Of a stretch of DNA of 64,000 bases, positions 1 through 11,810 are shown piece by piece. Origin of the DNA: Cryptomeria japonica (taxonomy: Eukaryota; Streptophyta; Pinopsida; Cupressales; Cupressaceae); assembly GCF_030272615.1 (NCBI RefSeq), contig NC_081409.1:872501927-872565926 (forward strand). Direction: 5' to 3'. Position numbers and translations under genes: made by a program. Within the stretch, counting starts at the first letter, position 1; each line of letters begins with the position of its first letter. The notes beneath the pieces were generated by a model. The model ran no database searches. It was not told where the DNA came from and saw only the letters and a list, made by a program, of their open reading frames with translations.

Positions 1-477
1 TTTAGTAAATTTCATCTTTTTTTCTTCAATTTTTTTTGTGTATATTGATAACTTGAAAATTTAGTGCATGGATATATTTTTTACTATTGTTTACATATAT
101 ATATATATATATATTTCAATAAATTTGAAAAGTTGTGTGTTGAAATATAACTCTTTCCAATTGTTGCCACCTTTTTTCTCAATTATTTATCCAAATTAGT
201 AAATAATTATATCATCTTGACAATGATTATTTTCTCTATTGCATCATATTTTTTTCAAATTTTTAAAATAATTTTAGTACTTTTCCTTGAAAAAGTAACC
301 AACCTTATATTTTAGTGTTGATGACCTACTTTCAATAAAAATAAAATATAAAATATAAAAACTAATTAAAATATTAAAAGATGTATATTTTGGAACATTC
401 ACTCATAGATCTATAAAAGGGTATTTTTACATTTGAATTTTTTTTTATTTATAAGAGTAGGAGTTGTTGAAACATCA
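1..477. other. AT-rich spacer, no gene seen
   Basis: Strongly AT-rich sequence with a short TA run near position 95-112. I see no reading frame, LTR end or other recognisable structure. Confidence 0.6.
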
Positions 478-759
478 AGTTTTTTTAATTTTATTTTTAT
501 TTTTTTGGGTAATTAGACCCAAAGTGGTATAAAATATACATTTAGTAGACATTTCCAATTGGAAAGGTTGTGGCCCATATATAACTTAGCTATAATGAAT
601 CTATATAGACCATATGTTTGACTAAAATTAATTTTTAGTTAGAATTACTTAAATTCACTTGTGCTGATAAGTTTGCCTGAAACGTGACACTATTTTTTGT
701 TTTTACCCTGAAATATAATTCTGCAACAATCTCTAAATATCAGAGAAAATCTTCATGAG

Positions 760-1172
760 AAAGGACTTTTATCACCTCAGAGAGGTCAGCTCCAATATTA
801 GCCAAGATATCTTCCATTTTGTTTCCTTTACTGTAGGAATGGGAGATCTGGTAGCTTTGAAAAAAATTTAAAATTTCTCATGATTATAAAAAAAAATGTA
901 TATGAGCCTCCAATTAGAGATATGCATATGAATTAGAGCATTGATTACTATTAGATAATCTCCTTCTATAACCAAATGAGGAATCTTGTGAGTTTTAGCC
1001 AGCTTTAAACCATAAAAAAGGGCCTTAGCCTCTAGAATATTGTTTGTATCATCTTAGATTTTTTAAGGCCATTGTTGTAATAATCATACATGTATGATAG
1101 TGGAGCACACATCTTAAGCTCGAAAGACCTGGACTACCTCTTGCAAAGCCATCAAAATTTAACATAATAAAT
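760..1172 (-). pseudogene. LINE ribonuclease H domain (RVT_3 type), decayed
   Basis: Minus-strand translation near 1160 gives NFDGFARGSPG, the first catalytic motif of plant LINE RNase H domains (usually N.DGA..GNPG). Further on come ILEAKALFYGLKLA, corresponding to the E-A-x-A-L helix with the catalytic glutamate, and HLVIEGDYLIVINAL, corresponding to the E-x-D-S strand. All three catalytic positions can be located, but internal stops interrupt the frame. An RNase H at the C terminus of ORF2 is characteristic of many plant L1 elements. Confidence 0.65.
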
Positions 1173-1774
1173 CATTTTTGGGGGGTTTCCATTGTTTGAT
1201 TTTCTATCCACCTTGGGTGGCAGATTGAATAGTAGGCTCCCTTTGAAAGGAAAAGTAGAGAAACTTTCTTCTAATCATTTAAAATGTGTGAGTCCTAGGA
1301 TGTAAAAACTGATGGAAGGTATTTATATTTGGAGGTAAAAGCTTTGAGATTTTTCGAAATGGAATTTTTTACCCCCTTAATCACATTTTTTATTGATTTA
1401 GATTGGCCCCTAAAGATCCTCTTATTTCTTTCCCACCATAAGCTCCATATGATAATTGGAGGAGATAACTACCATATTGATGCTAAAAAGGATTTGTGAT
1501 GAAGAATTGACCAACAATCAAAAACTTCTCTTAAAGTGTTTGATAGTGGAGTTGATTAGTGAAGCTTAGTTGGTAACTAAGTCCAATATTTTTTAGAAAA
1601 ATTCCATTGTAATAAAAGATGATTGAGTGTCTCAGGTGTAGAGTTACAGAGGTCAGAATTGAAGTTATTAGTTATTACCATATGGGCAAGGCAATCACTG
1701 GTGAGGATTCTTTGGTTAAGGGAAAGCCATGAAAAGGCATTACCTTTTGGTAACATTGCTTGATTCCAACCAAA

Positions 1775-2014
1775 TTAGAAATATATGGAATAATTGGAGG
1801 TTCCTTTGAAATTTAGGAAATCATAACCCCTTTTCACACTATATGACCTAGTAGGTGAAACAACCCACACCAAAAGATCTTCTTTTGGGGCAAGATGCAA
1901 ATCTCTTTGATGAAGCAGGTTGAGGTAAAGATATTTTTGAGGTTGGGGAAATGGTAGTTCTAAAAAATCTTTCCACTTGAATTGAATATGGTTATCTGCA
2001 TGATGCCACTGCAT
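1775..2014 (-). pseudogene. LINE zf-RVT-like region, fragment
   Basis: A 79-residue minus-strand stretch with PKEDLLVWVVSPTRSYSVKRGYDFL resembles the segment that precedes the cysteine/histidine zf-RVT domain of plant LINE ORF2 (D.lvW..s..G.ysVksaY). It lies between the RT remnant and the RNase H remnant, in the expected order. The residues from about 1190 to 1774 continue the same degenerate element but are too broken for me to assign motifs. Confidence 0.55.
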
Positions 2015-2173
2015 ATAATCTCCAATTGATAAACCCTAGTGAGATTTAAGGAAATATTTGGCTTGATTCAATGCTTGATTATTAGCTAGTGGAGGAAAAT
2101 CATTCTAGGATTTCTCCTAGAACAAAGCCTAACTTCCATCTTGAATAACCCATGAAAGGTGGGGCAGGATCAT

Positions 2174-3192
2174 TTATCTGGATTTAACCAAAAATTTCCA
2201 CATATTTGATCCTTGGGGAGGATTAGCCACTATGAATATTGTTGCCAATTTGTTAGAATATAGATACTTAGCTTGAACAATTTTTGGCCATTTGAAAGAT
2301 TGCTTAGTATATAAATTGTATACTAATTTGGCTCCTAGAGCCAAATTTCTTGCTTCTAGATTGCGAATGCCTCTTCCACCTGAAGTCTTTAATTTGGAAA
2401 GGGTTTCCCATGAAACCAATGTAATTTTATGTTCATTATCCAAGTTTCCTTTCCACAAAAAGTTCCTAAGATTTTGCTCTAATGTTCTGAGGATTCCCTT
2501 AAGAATATGGAGAATTGACATAATATAGTTTGGGATGAAAGAGGATTTGTTTTATCATTAAAATTTTGCCTGCAAAAGATAACTGTTTTCCTTTCGAGGA
2601 AGAGACTTTATTTTGGATTGAGGATGATATTACTGCCCAATAAGAACTCTTGTTTGTACCAACAAAAAAGGGAATACCAAGATATTTGCACGGTAAAAAA
2701 TCTTGCTTAAAACCTAAGAAACATTGTAACTTTGATGTAATTAGGGTCTGAAAATTCAAGAAGAATATCTTAGATTTGGATGGATTTACCCTTTGTCCTG
2801 AGATATAACAGTATTTTTCAAGTGATGATTTAATTATCTTTGCTTTGGTCATAGTAGCCTCCCCAAACAACATTGTATCATTTGCAAATAGGATGTGTGT
2901 AGTGGACATTTGGGAGGTAGGAACTAAGATACCTTTACATTTGGAAGACAAATGTTGGCATTTAATGATTTTATTAATTCCTTTAGATAGAATAATGGAA
3001 AGGAAAAATGGCATAAGGTCACCTTGGCACATACCTTGGGAAGATGAAAAAAAGCCATAAGGGTGACTATTAACTAGAATTGAATATTTCACTCCCAACA
3101 TATAAGAGAGAATCCATTTGCACGAAATTTTTGAGAAACCAAAACCTAGAAGAACCTTATGCAAGAAATCCCAGTACACTCTATCATATGCC
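2174..3192 (-). pseudogene. LINE reverse transcriptase, C-terminal part, decayed
   Basis: Translated from 3192 downward, the sequence reads AYDRV, then YWDFL, a GMCQGD motif (normally RQGDPLSP) and FANDTMLF, which aligns with the catalytic F/YADD box of LINE reverse transcriptases. The second catalytic aspartate region is changed to N-D, so the enzyme would be impaired even without stops. It is followed by the typical LINE segments NPSKS, KYLGIP and SFAGK. After a frame change near 2500 the next piece contains FLWKG, VSWETLSKLKTSGGRGIRNL and ALGAKLVYNL, conserved in the thumb and post-RT region of plant LINEs. The upstream half of the RT is absent. Confidence 0.8.
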
Positions 3193-3539
3193 TTTTAATT
3201 TATTATTAATATTAATATTTAGATTAAATTATTCATTGAAATGAAGCAAACAATATAAATAAAATATAATAATTGTTAGATACTTCATAAATAAAACAGA
3301 GTAATCATTGAATAATTTAAAAAACTTAATATTGTTATAGATTTATTTAAGATATCTATAATAATCATGGAGTGTAATGCTGATTTGATTTTGTCAATCC
3401 ATTGATATGAAATTCTCATTTTGACAAATGCAACCAATTAATCAATTAATTCAAATTTTGACAAACTCATCTTTAATTTCACTTTTAAAGATTTTGCTTT
3501 TCCAATATTGTTAATGTTTTTTGTAACATTTGATTTTCT

Positions 3540-4500
3540 ACTCATTTGAGGTTATCTCAAAGAAATGGTTGGATTTCACAACTTTTCTCTTCGCATAATA
3601 GAGACAAGTGTTTGCTTCATTATATTATAGGGTTGTGATATGATTTCACTATATATACAAAGTTGCAAGTTGAACTACACATTGTGTTGTTCAACCTACA
3701 CAAGATTAATTTTGATTTGTAAGATGTGTTTTTATACTAATTTGAGGTTATCTCAAAGAAATGGTTGGATGTCACAACTTTATCTTCATGTAACAAATGC
3801 ATGTGTACCTCAAAAAATGTATTCCCCATTTTATGTTGTAGGGTTATGATAGGATTTCAATCTAAATATGAAGTTGTAGGTTGAACTACAATGTTGTGGT
3901 GTTCAACTTGCACAAGTTTAGTTCCTAATTGATAAGATGCATTTACTTGCACATATGGCATTATTTGAAAGGAATGATTGGATCTCATAAATTTTTCCTT
4001 TATTCACAAAGATATGTGCCCCCCAACAAAATTGTATTACTTAGTTTATGTTGTTGTAGGGTTGTAATAGGATTTCATTCTAAGTATAAAGTGGCAAGTT
4101 GAATTACACATTGTGTTGTTCAACATACACAAGTTTAGTTCATGGTTTGTAGGATGTTTTTTTACTCATTTGATGTTATTTCAACCGAGTGGTTGGATAT
4201 CACAAATTTCCTCTTCAAGTAAGAGGGTTATATGGAAACACCCCCCAAAAAAAATTCTCATTTTATGTTATTGTAGGACTATGATAGGATTTTATTGTAA
4301 ATGTGAAGTTATAGGTTGAATTTACAATATGAAGTTATAGGTTGAATTAGACATTGTGTTTTTAAACTTACACAAATCTAGTTCATGCTTGGTAAGATGT
4401 GTCTTTCTACTCCTTTGATGTTATATCAAATGAATGGTTAGATTTTACAATATTCTTTAGATAACAAAGGTATGTACATCCAACAAAAGTTCATATTCAA
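3540..4500. repeat. Diverged tandem repeat, about 5 units of 190-245 bp
   Basis: A block starting with a TACTCATTTGAGGTTATCTC-like sequence recurs at about 3540, 3734, 3945, 4162 and 4408, giving spacings of 193-246 bp. Each unit continues with a GGTTGGAT..CACAA segment, a block ending in TTGTAGGGTTRTGATAGGATTTCA, and then GTTGAACTACACATTGTGTTGTTCAAC with CACAAGTTTAGTT. Units vary by substitutions and short indels, so the array is old. I could not link it to a known satellite or to a coding repeat. The 3193-3539 stretch before it is AT-rich with nothing recognisable. Confidence 0.75.
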
Positions 4501-5110
4501 CCATGATTTTTAGAGGAAGAGGTAAAGGAGGTTTTTAGCAAGCCCGCATCAATCACTGGCCTCGTATATATTATCACTTCTCTTGCCGGTGTCTACAAAT
4601 TATTTGAAAAAAGGCACACAATACAAAATCAGATGCCTCATAGTAATAAATAGACTATTTTTTATTTCTAACTCAACCATTCTCTATTACCTTACGTCAT
4701 TGATGAGTGGTTCAATGACTAGTCTATTGTTTGCTATTGCAGAAACCTAAAAATGCCCCCAATTCAATAAATTTTTTAATTTATATAATTAATTCCTCAA
4801 CCTTTTCTTCTATTAATTAATTATCCTTTTCTTTTCCTATAGTTAAATAAATTTTTATTATTTATTTAGTTATTCCAATCTCACATTTTTAAATTATTAA
4901 TTGAATAAATACTCTTTTATTTAATTAATTAATTCTTTGGGGTCCTCCCCTGACTATATAAGGGGAGGGCCTTTAGGCACGTGAGTGAGAGATTAGATAG
5001 CCTCCCTATCTATTTATTTACATGGTTCGGCCTCTTAGAGAACTATAGGTCACACTACAAACTATAATCCATAGAAATTTCTATATGTTGCTTTCGTTGC
5101 ACCAACCCCA
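4501..5110 (+). other. Possible LTR remnant with TATA box
   Basis: A pyrimidine and TTAATTAATT-rich stretch leads into GACTATATAAGGGG at about 4952-4966, followed by a GC-richer segment. This resembles the U3-to-R transition of the gypsy-type LTRs elsewhere in this window, where TTTAATTAA-rich U3 is followed by CTATAAATAGAGC. I see no paired LTR, PBS or TSD, so this is at most a solo or truncated LTR. Confidence 0.35.
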
Positions 5111-5187
5111 CTATACATATATATATACATTTATATATGTATCTATATATATATGCATATAAATATGTATGTATATATATCTATATG

Positions 5188-5223
<36 letters not shown>

Positions 5224-5246
5224 TATGTGTGTATATATGTGTATAC
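5111..5246. repeat. TATA/TATG microsatellite
   Basis: Simple-sequence tract of TA, TATG and GTAT units. It resumes at 6414-6460 on the far side of the solo LTR, which indicates that the LTR landed inside one microsatellite. Confidence 0.85.
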
Positions 5247-6413
5247 TATTACTACTTACTAAGATTGCCATTAGTTTTATGTTCAAAGTTATTCTATATA
5301 CTCTAGTCGGTTAACTCTATCGAAATATTCAGTCAGTATGAACAGTGCAGTCGGTAATAGAAGAAACTAGTCACAGAGCCCAGTATGCACCGAGCTGTCT
5401 ACAGAGTATCTTTTTATGTTTACCGAGCAGCAAAGATGACACACCGAGTTGATATACACCGAGTTAAACGTGTTCCCAGATTCATTGAACCTGGACATAC
5501 ATATGGAAACGTGTTACAAGATCGAGGTACATAGAACCGTTATCACATTGGAAATTGCACTTAAAGATTGTGTATGATTTCGAGGTCATTTAACCAATGA
5601 AATATTTTGCATGGTTATTCATTCAATAAATCATGTTTGTAAGATCGAAGCAATGAATGGATCACCGACATAAGAGATCTATTTATACAACATGAATTAA
5701 GGATTAAACATGAGTGTGCATGAGTGAATGAAGCAAGATATGTGTGATACATGAGAAAGCACTAAGTGTATGAAGATTGTTACAGAGACACAAAGGTCAC
5801 CGAGAAGTTTTTCAGAGAACAGTTAAAGAACATAGTAAACAAAAGTGTTTACCGAGTTACTATATGGGTTACCGAGGTATGTTGTAAGCAAGGTAATCTT
5901 ATTTGAGCACATAGAATCTGCTATAACATTCCAGATGTAAAGTTGCAGATATTTGTAATATTTTGAGTTATAGAGAAACCTTTAACAGGGTAAAAGACTC
6001 TAACAAAGTCTATAAATTGTAAAGCCTCTAACCAGGTGCAACATTTAGATTAAGTGTTGTAAAATCCTTTAGCAAGGTAGATCTAACAGATCTTGATACT
6101 CCTAACATGGTAAGCTATCAGAAATAGCTAAACATGTAGCTCTAACCGAGCATCCTTTATTATTGCAGTAGTGAAGTTGTGGGTGCCATCCCCACCGTAG
6201 TTTTTCTCTCTAACCAAGAGTTTCTGCATAACCAAAATATAAGTGTTATGGAGTGAATCATGTATGATTGGTATTCATTTGTTTTAGCTTTATGTTATGT
6301 TACTACACTATTCAGTTTATGCTTAACAGTAAGGATATTGTTGAAGAAAAGTTTTGAAGTACTGATTCACCCCTCCCCTCTCAGTACATTAGCTTTCCAT
6401 ATTGGGCCTAACA
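5247..6413 (+). mobile_element. Solo LTR, copia type
   Basis: The right end reads ...GATTCACCCCTCCCCTCTCAGTAC...GGGCCTAACA, the mirror of the termini of the copia LTRs at 12347-13427 and 31366-32448. The internal CCACCGTAGTTTTTCTCTC block is also shared with them. Flanking TATAC at 5242-5246 and 6414-6418 forms a 5-bp TSD. The left terminus TATTACTAC departs from the canonical TG, explicable as a G-to-A change. No internal domain or second LTR is adjacent, so this is a solo LTR left by unequal recombination. It carries about eight ACCGAG motifs. The left boundary is less certain than the right. Confidence 0.65.
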
Positions 6414-6779
6414 TATACATGTATATGTATGTATATGTATACATATACATACACACACATATCCCGAGAAAAGAATCTATATGTCATGTTGGCCCCTCCC
6501 CTATGAATCGATAGGACAATAGATGATGGATTGAGGAAAACTAGCTAGGCTATAGTTAGCACCCCTATACCTCATTATCCTCTTCTATCTAATCCTAGCC
6601 CTCCAAATTGTTCACATGGATCATAATCTAAACTTGTAGTCATGTAACAAGTGTCTCCCCTTCACATGTCTAGCTTGTCTTAAAACTCATTCATTGGATC
6701 ATGACACCTTATTCTAAATAAAAAAGTCAACCTACCTCTTAATCTCATCCCATCATTCAAATTAACCTCTTAATCTTAT
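6414..6779. other. Microsatellite remainder and spacer
   Basis: TATATG/ACACAC simple repeats to about 6465, then AT-rich sequence in which I see no gene. Confidence 0.5.
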
Positions 6780-7480
6780 TATGTGTGTTTAATTCTATAC
6801 AATTGTATATTATGGGTGTCTTCAATGATCTCAGGGTTTCAAAACTTTCTAACTTCTCCATTTTTTGCACTCTCTCAAATCAAACATCTTTAGAGAAATT
6901 GCCTTTGCAAGATTTGGAAGGGTGTTCAATTCTGTATAGTCATATATATTCTAAATGTCTCCAATGATCTTAGGATTTCTAAACTTTCTATCTTCTCCAA
7001 TTTGTTGTAGCATCTCAAATCAAACTTCTTTAGAGAAGTTGCCTTTACAAGACTTGGAAAGGTGTTCAACTCTGTATAGTCATATATTGTGAGTCCATCC
7101 AATGATCTCACGCTTTCTAAATTTATATCTTCTCCAATTTGTTGTAGTCTCACAATTCAATGTTTCTATAGAGAAGTTGCCTTCGCAAGACTTGGAAGGG
7201 TGTTCAGTTCTATATGGTCATATATTATGAGTGTCTACAATGATCTCAAGCTTTCTAAACTTTCTATCTTCTTCAATTTCTTGCAACATCTCAAATCAAA
7301 CATCTTTAGAGAAGTTTCCTTGCAATACTAGGAAGGGTGTTGAATTCTTTACTATCAAGTATTATGCGTATCTCCAATGATCTCAATCTTTCTAAAGTTT
7401 CTATCGTTCTCCAATATGTTGTAGCGTCTCAAATCAAATGTCTTTGGAGAATTTCAATATTCAATTTTGTACACTCATAT
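6780..7480 (-). pseudogene. Leucine-rich-repeat (NBS-LRR type) gene remnant
   Basis: Five tandem copies of a 138-bp unit (starts near 6823, 6961, 7099, 7238 and 7375) encode on the minus strand 46-residue blocks, that is, two 23-residue leucine-rich repeats each. A readable unit contains KFDLRCYNKLEKIESLE, then LRSLET and LNTFPSLVKATSLK. The alternation of L..F.L..C.KLE.IESLE with L..L...Y.ELNTFPSL matches the LRR region of plant TIR-NBS-LRR resistance proteins. Single-base indels and stops interrupt the frame (for example an extra base in the unit near 7400). No NB-ARC or TIR segment is recognisable nearby, so this is an isolated fragment. Confidence 0.65.
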
Positions 7481-10400
7481 TATGAGCATCTTCGTGAAGT
7501 ATGCATTCTTATGTCACATGAGTACTCATTATTTTCCTTACAATACTTCATTCAATTTAGATGTGTTATTTTAATATAACTATTAGATGGCGCACTTAGT
7601 CATTTTACTATTTCATTATACATAATACTTTAATAGGGTCATCAATTGTATGAAATAAGGCTATTAAACATATAAATATAATTTATATATATGTGGGGTT
7701 ATTAACTAGCATAATTTTGTTCTATATTAGATCCATATAGAGAAAATTATTAGTAGGACATCTATACTTAATCAGATCAATTTGGCAGATAATTAGAAAT
7801 AGGGATTTGAATTTTGAAAATAAAAAAAGAGAAAGTAAATAAGGCAGATGAGGAAGGGTCAAACTCGACTTATAGTCAACCCTAAGATTGAGGCACGATG
7901 CCTTATAGGATCATGTCCCTATAGCCACAACTTCATTGTGTGACTTATGGGTGGCTATCTACAAGAAGAAATATCAGTAAAGGAGTAGAATAGTGGGAAG
8001 CCTATTAATCTTTAGACAACTCTCACACTTTTAGAGAGCCTCTGTTCTCATCCTCTATGGCATATCCTTTAAGTTAGAAATTTAAAATGCTTACAGATAA
8101 AACTCTAATACCACTTTTTATATTTAAATAAACCAAATTAGACATATGCAAAGAGAGGTTGAACAATGTGTTTCTGCATAAAGTGTAACAAAATTCACAA
8201 TCAGAAAATCTGAATGCTAAAAATCCATACTTTTTCTAGGCATAAGCAATATGGAAAGGGTAAAATCAATCTCAAAACATGTAGAATAGATAAGTTTGAT
8301 GCCAATGTAACAGTGGGTAGAGTAAGTAATATATAATAAATAAGTACCAAAACTTAAAAGAAAGATATATCCATGAAATACAAGTGTGTGATTGTAGGGT
8401 CAACCTTGCGATCACATAAATGACTTTGGGTGAAGAATTACCTAATGAATCAAGTAATGACCAAATAGAAATAGACAATAAATGCTTTACTAGTGAAAGC
8501 TAAAAAAATAAATATTTTACTATTATTTACCTACACTTCCTTTGAAAGTATCAATATAATAAATTCCCACAAAATTAGTCAAAACAATAGAGTATCTCAA
8601 AACATTAGTCACCCTTACACCCATTACTACAACAATAGTATAATAAATTGCACACTAGACTAGCATGTTGGATAGTCTAATTATTTGTTGACTTTCACAA
8701 TGTTTTTAACAACTGTGAGGTGAAATATCTCATTGCATTCCATTCCATTTGTTTTTTGTCAACTGAAAAAGGATAGAAAGCATAGAAAATTCACTGAAAT
8801 ATTTAGAAAAATCCACATTTATCAGAATTGAATTAAAAAAAGAAAACTTATTAGTAAAAGAATCTAATCATGGAGGAATGTCTGATTGTGGTGGAATATT
8901 GAAATCGTGATCAAAGCAAGGGCCCATTTAAAAGAGCTACAATGTATTTTTTTGTGGATGGTAGGAATTGCATATTGATCAATAAAATTATAACAACAAA
9001 TAAAGATTATAATAATATCAGATAACTAAATTGTTTTAGAATGACATAAAATTATCTAGCCATATATGGATTCCCCCAAACCAAGGCAACTAACCTACCT
9101 CAAGATTTTGCTTTCAAATATGAGAAAAAATGGATAGAGTTTATAGGAAAAATATTATGAAACCTTGCTAAACAAAACTTTGTAAAAAAATGAATCGAAC
9201 TAAAACCAATCTCCCTATAGTTGCTTCTTCAATCTATTCATAATAAACAAAACATATATCTAGAAATATTGGGGTTTCAGAGCTACCACATTTTTGATCT
9301 TGAGACAAATATTTTTGCATCTTTTGAACGATAATATTGGTTGTGATTTAAAATTTGTTTTCATGTGTGACGCAAGGAATGTTTCAACTCAATGAAAGTT
9401 GCTCCACCCTAATTTTATTATAGGCAACCTTGGAATTTATTGATTTTTTTGGGTCAAAATCTCTTTTGATTGAAAGGCCATGTTCAATGAGAAATAATAT
9501 AATTGTCTACACATTGTGTCAAAATACCATTAACAACATTAGTATATTGACAATAGAAATAACTATAAATAACTAATCTAGAACATTGATTGGCTTTTGT
9601 GATGCTGTTAATTTTGCAACAAGGTCTTTCACCTTTGGAATTTTTGAAACTTTGAATTGACATGTTTCATTTCTAGATCACTCAGATTGCATGAGATGAA
9701 ATGCATATAAGCTTATCCATATTATTTTTGTTGAACTCTTGGTGTGCTTCAAGATTTTTTTAACTAGTATGTGAAAATCGGTCTCATCTTTGTCACATCA
9801 TTTTCTCTCATATTATCATTATAAAATGAGCATAGTATAAAAGATATGAAAAAGTAAACAAGTAGATGTCTCGTTTAGCATCAAACAACTTGATTTTATT
9901 CTCTTTGAAAGCTCATACAATACTATTCACTTAAAAACTTGATTTTCTTGGCATCTTTTATGATATCAACCTTTATTAATTCTTTCTATCCTAATAAGTC
10001 ATTCTATTTAGGTGGTCCATGAAACCCTCACGTAGAGATATATAATCATTCTATAGATATGCAATCGTTCTATTTTCTAACTCTGAAATATCTCCTCTCA
10101 ACTTTTCTAAATTTTGTCCAAAAATTTGAATGATTCAACAATGATCTGCATACCTTGATCATAAACCCTATTGATCCATTGTTGAAAAATTTTGAAATAT
10201 TATATGTAACCTACTAATCTAATTCCTCATTTGTGCATCATTTTTGGATTTTTTTTGTATCAATAGACAAGCTGAAGTGATTTGAGACAAAGACTGAATT
10301 AAAGATGCAATGTACTGTTACAACTTTTTTTTTGCAACCTTCAAATTAAAATGCCCCACACACCTACTTATGTGAATGTAATCAAATATAAAGATGAAGA

Positions 10401-10728
10401 AAAAAAATAATTATGAATCCTAATGATGATCATATATAAATCTTAATTTCAATAACGAAACTCATTTTTTTCAAGAAATTTTGAGGCAGATGAAAGTTTA
10501 TGAGATAGAGTGAAGAGAGTAGTGGATGCCATGTTAGAGCCAGACGTTGGCATGAGGTTTGACCTCCCATCTCAGCCCTATTATCATCATCACAAGACTC
10601 AAGCTCAATAAACTCCCTTCTATGACATTCCTTGACTTTATCGTGTTAGTTAAAACAAATCTAGACAATCTTCAAACTGTAACCCCAGACAGGAGAAAAA
10701 TGTAAATCAGATATCAAGATATAATGTA
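7481..10728. other. AT-rich DNA without recognisable gene
   Basis: More than 3 kb with only short, unsupported reading frames on either strand. I found no LTR ends, tandem repeats or conserved protein motifs. It could include introns or very old transposon debris. Confidence 0.5.
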
Positions 10729-10886
10729 GATAGTTGTTGTTTTTGGGTATGATTGTGTATGTTTTTTACATCAACCTTTCAGATCACACTTTGTGTTCTC
10801 TTTCATTTTGATGATGGATCACAAAATGTGATCTAAAATGTTGATGCAAAAAACATACACAATCATACTCAGAAATAGGAGCTATC
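10729..10886. repeat. Foldback / MITE-like inverted repeat
   Basis: A long inverted repeat. The left arm runs from GATAG at 10729 through GTATGATTGTGTATG and GATCACACTTTGTG to 10795. The right arm, 10819-10886, is its near-complement (CACAAAATGTGATC...CATACACAATCATAC...CTATC). Arms of about 68 nt flank a loop of about 24 nt. Size and symmetry fit a small foldback or MITE-type element or hairpin. No convincing TSD is visible. Confidence 0.7.
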
Positions 10887-10919
10887 AGATACCAGAAGTT
10901 TAAAAATATATATTTTTAT

Positions 10920-11810
10920 GGTTGAGAAAACAATGGAGGAGAGGTAGGCACTGGGGGTTCAATAAAAAGGGGAGTAGAGCACATAAGTGAATTAGACTGG
11001 CAGGCGCACTAGAAAATGGCAAGGTTTTGAAAAGAAGGAAGGAGAGTAGAAATCAGTATAAGAGGCATGACTTATTGGGAAGAGATTAAAAAACTTACGG
11101 AAGTGCGTTGGAGGGAGAGGTAATTCTGAACATAGGAGAGAGTGTGTAAAGTATAAGGAGATAAAGAATGTATAGAGTTCCAAAAGTGCAAGATAAAACA
11201 AAGAAGCTTAAAATAGGAAGAGATATTTAGAGAAGACAAACAGAATGCACTGCTAGAGAGGAATGGGTGATGCAGAAAGAAAATTGGCCCATACATAAAA
11301 AGGTTTATTTATTTTTATATTGTAGAGAGTTTGATGTAAGAGATTAAGGAAGCACCCAATTGAATTACAAGACATATTTAAAAGAAAGTTTGCAGCATTT
11401 TTCCGAAGGAGAGGAGATTGGAGGTTGAATAAGGAATGGAAATTGGAAAGAGTAATGAATGAGTCCAACTTAAGTGGGCGACCAGAAGATAGAGAGGGAG
11501 CACAAGGAAGAAGACAGGGAATTTTAAATTGCAGCTGAAAAAAAGAGAGTACACAAAGAAAGTATGATGGGATAATGGTCCAGAGAATAAGAGGGTAAGA
11601 GGACTCAATTTAGAGAAGATACAGGAGGAGGAGAGAGTTTGTTTGCAGCTCAAAAGGAAGAAAAACAACAGAGTAATTAATGCATGGTGCATCATCTTCA
11701 ACAGATAAGTGTAATTTGTGGAATAAAAATCATGCACAGGAGAGCATGAGCCTGGTCTCTTGCCAAAATAGAGAATGAATTTATTTTGATGGAGATTTGC
11801 ATTCAATAAT
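10920..11810. other. Purine-rich (plus-strand) tract, no supported gene
   Basis: For nearly 900 bp the plus strand is dominated by A and G (GGAGGAGAGGTAGG, AAAAAGAGAGTACAC and similar). The complementary strand is therefore T/C-rich and yields hydrophobic Leu/Phe/Ser open frames of 69-142 codons. Those frames look like by-products of composition, since they show no domain and no consistent start. Confidence 0.5.

Larger units (their letters stand above)
478..3192 (-). mobile_element. 5'-truncated LINE (non-LTR retrotransposon)
   Basis: On the minus strand the segment encodes, in order, the second half of a LINE reverse transcriptase, a zf-RVT-like linker region and a ribonuclease H domain, which is the order in plant L1-type ORF2. 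Homology begins abruptly near 3192 with the conserved AYDRV motif of the RT palm, so everything upstream (ORF1, endonuclease, RT fingers) is missing. This is the usual product of incomplete target-primed reverse transcription. A T-rich run at 478-507 (A-rich on the element strand) may be the poly(A) tail. That end is uncertain, and I did not find a target-site duplication. Stops and frame changes show it is dead. Confidence 0.75.

Noticed and set aside
8272-8478. 68-codon minus-strand hydrophobic frame
   Set aside because: Short, AT-driven composition, no context and no motif.
11378-11806. 142-codon minus-strand open frame rich in Leu, Phe and Ser
   Set aside because: It is a by-product of the purine-rich plus strand: low complexity, no domain, and neighbouring frames look the same.
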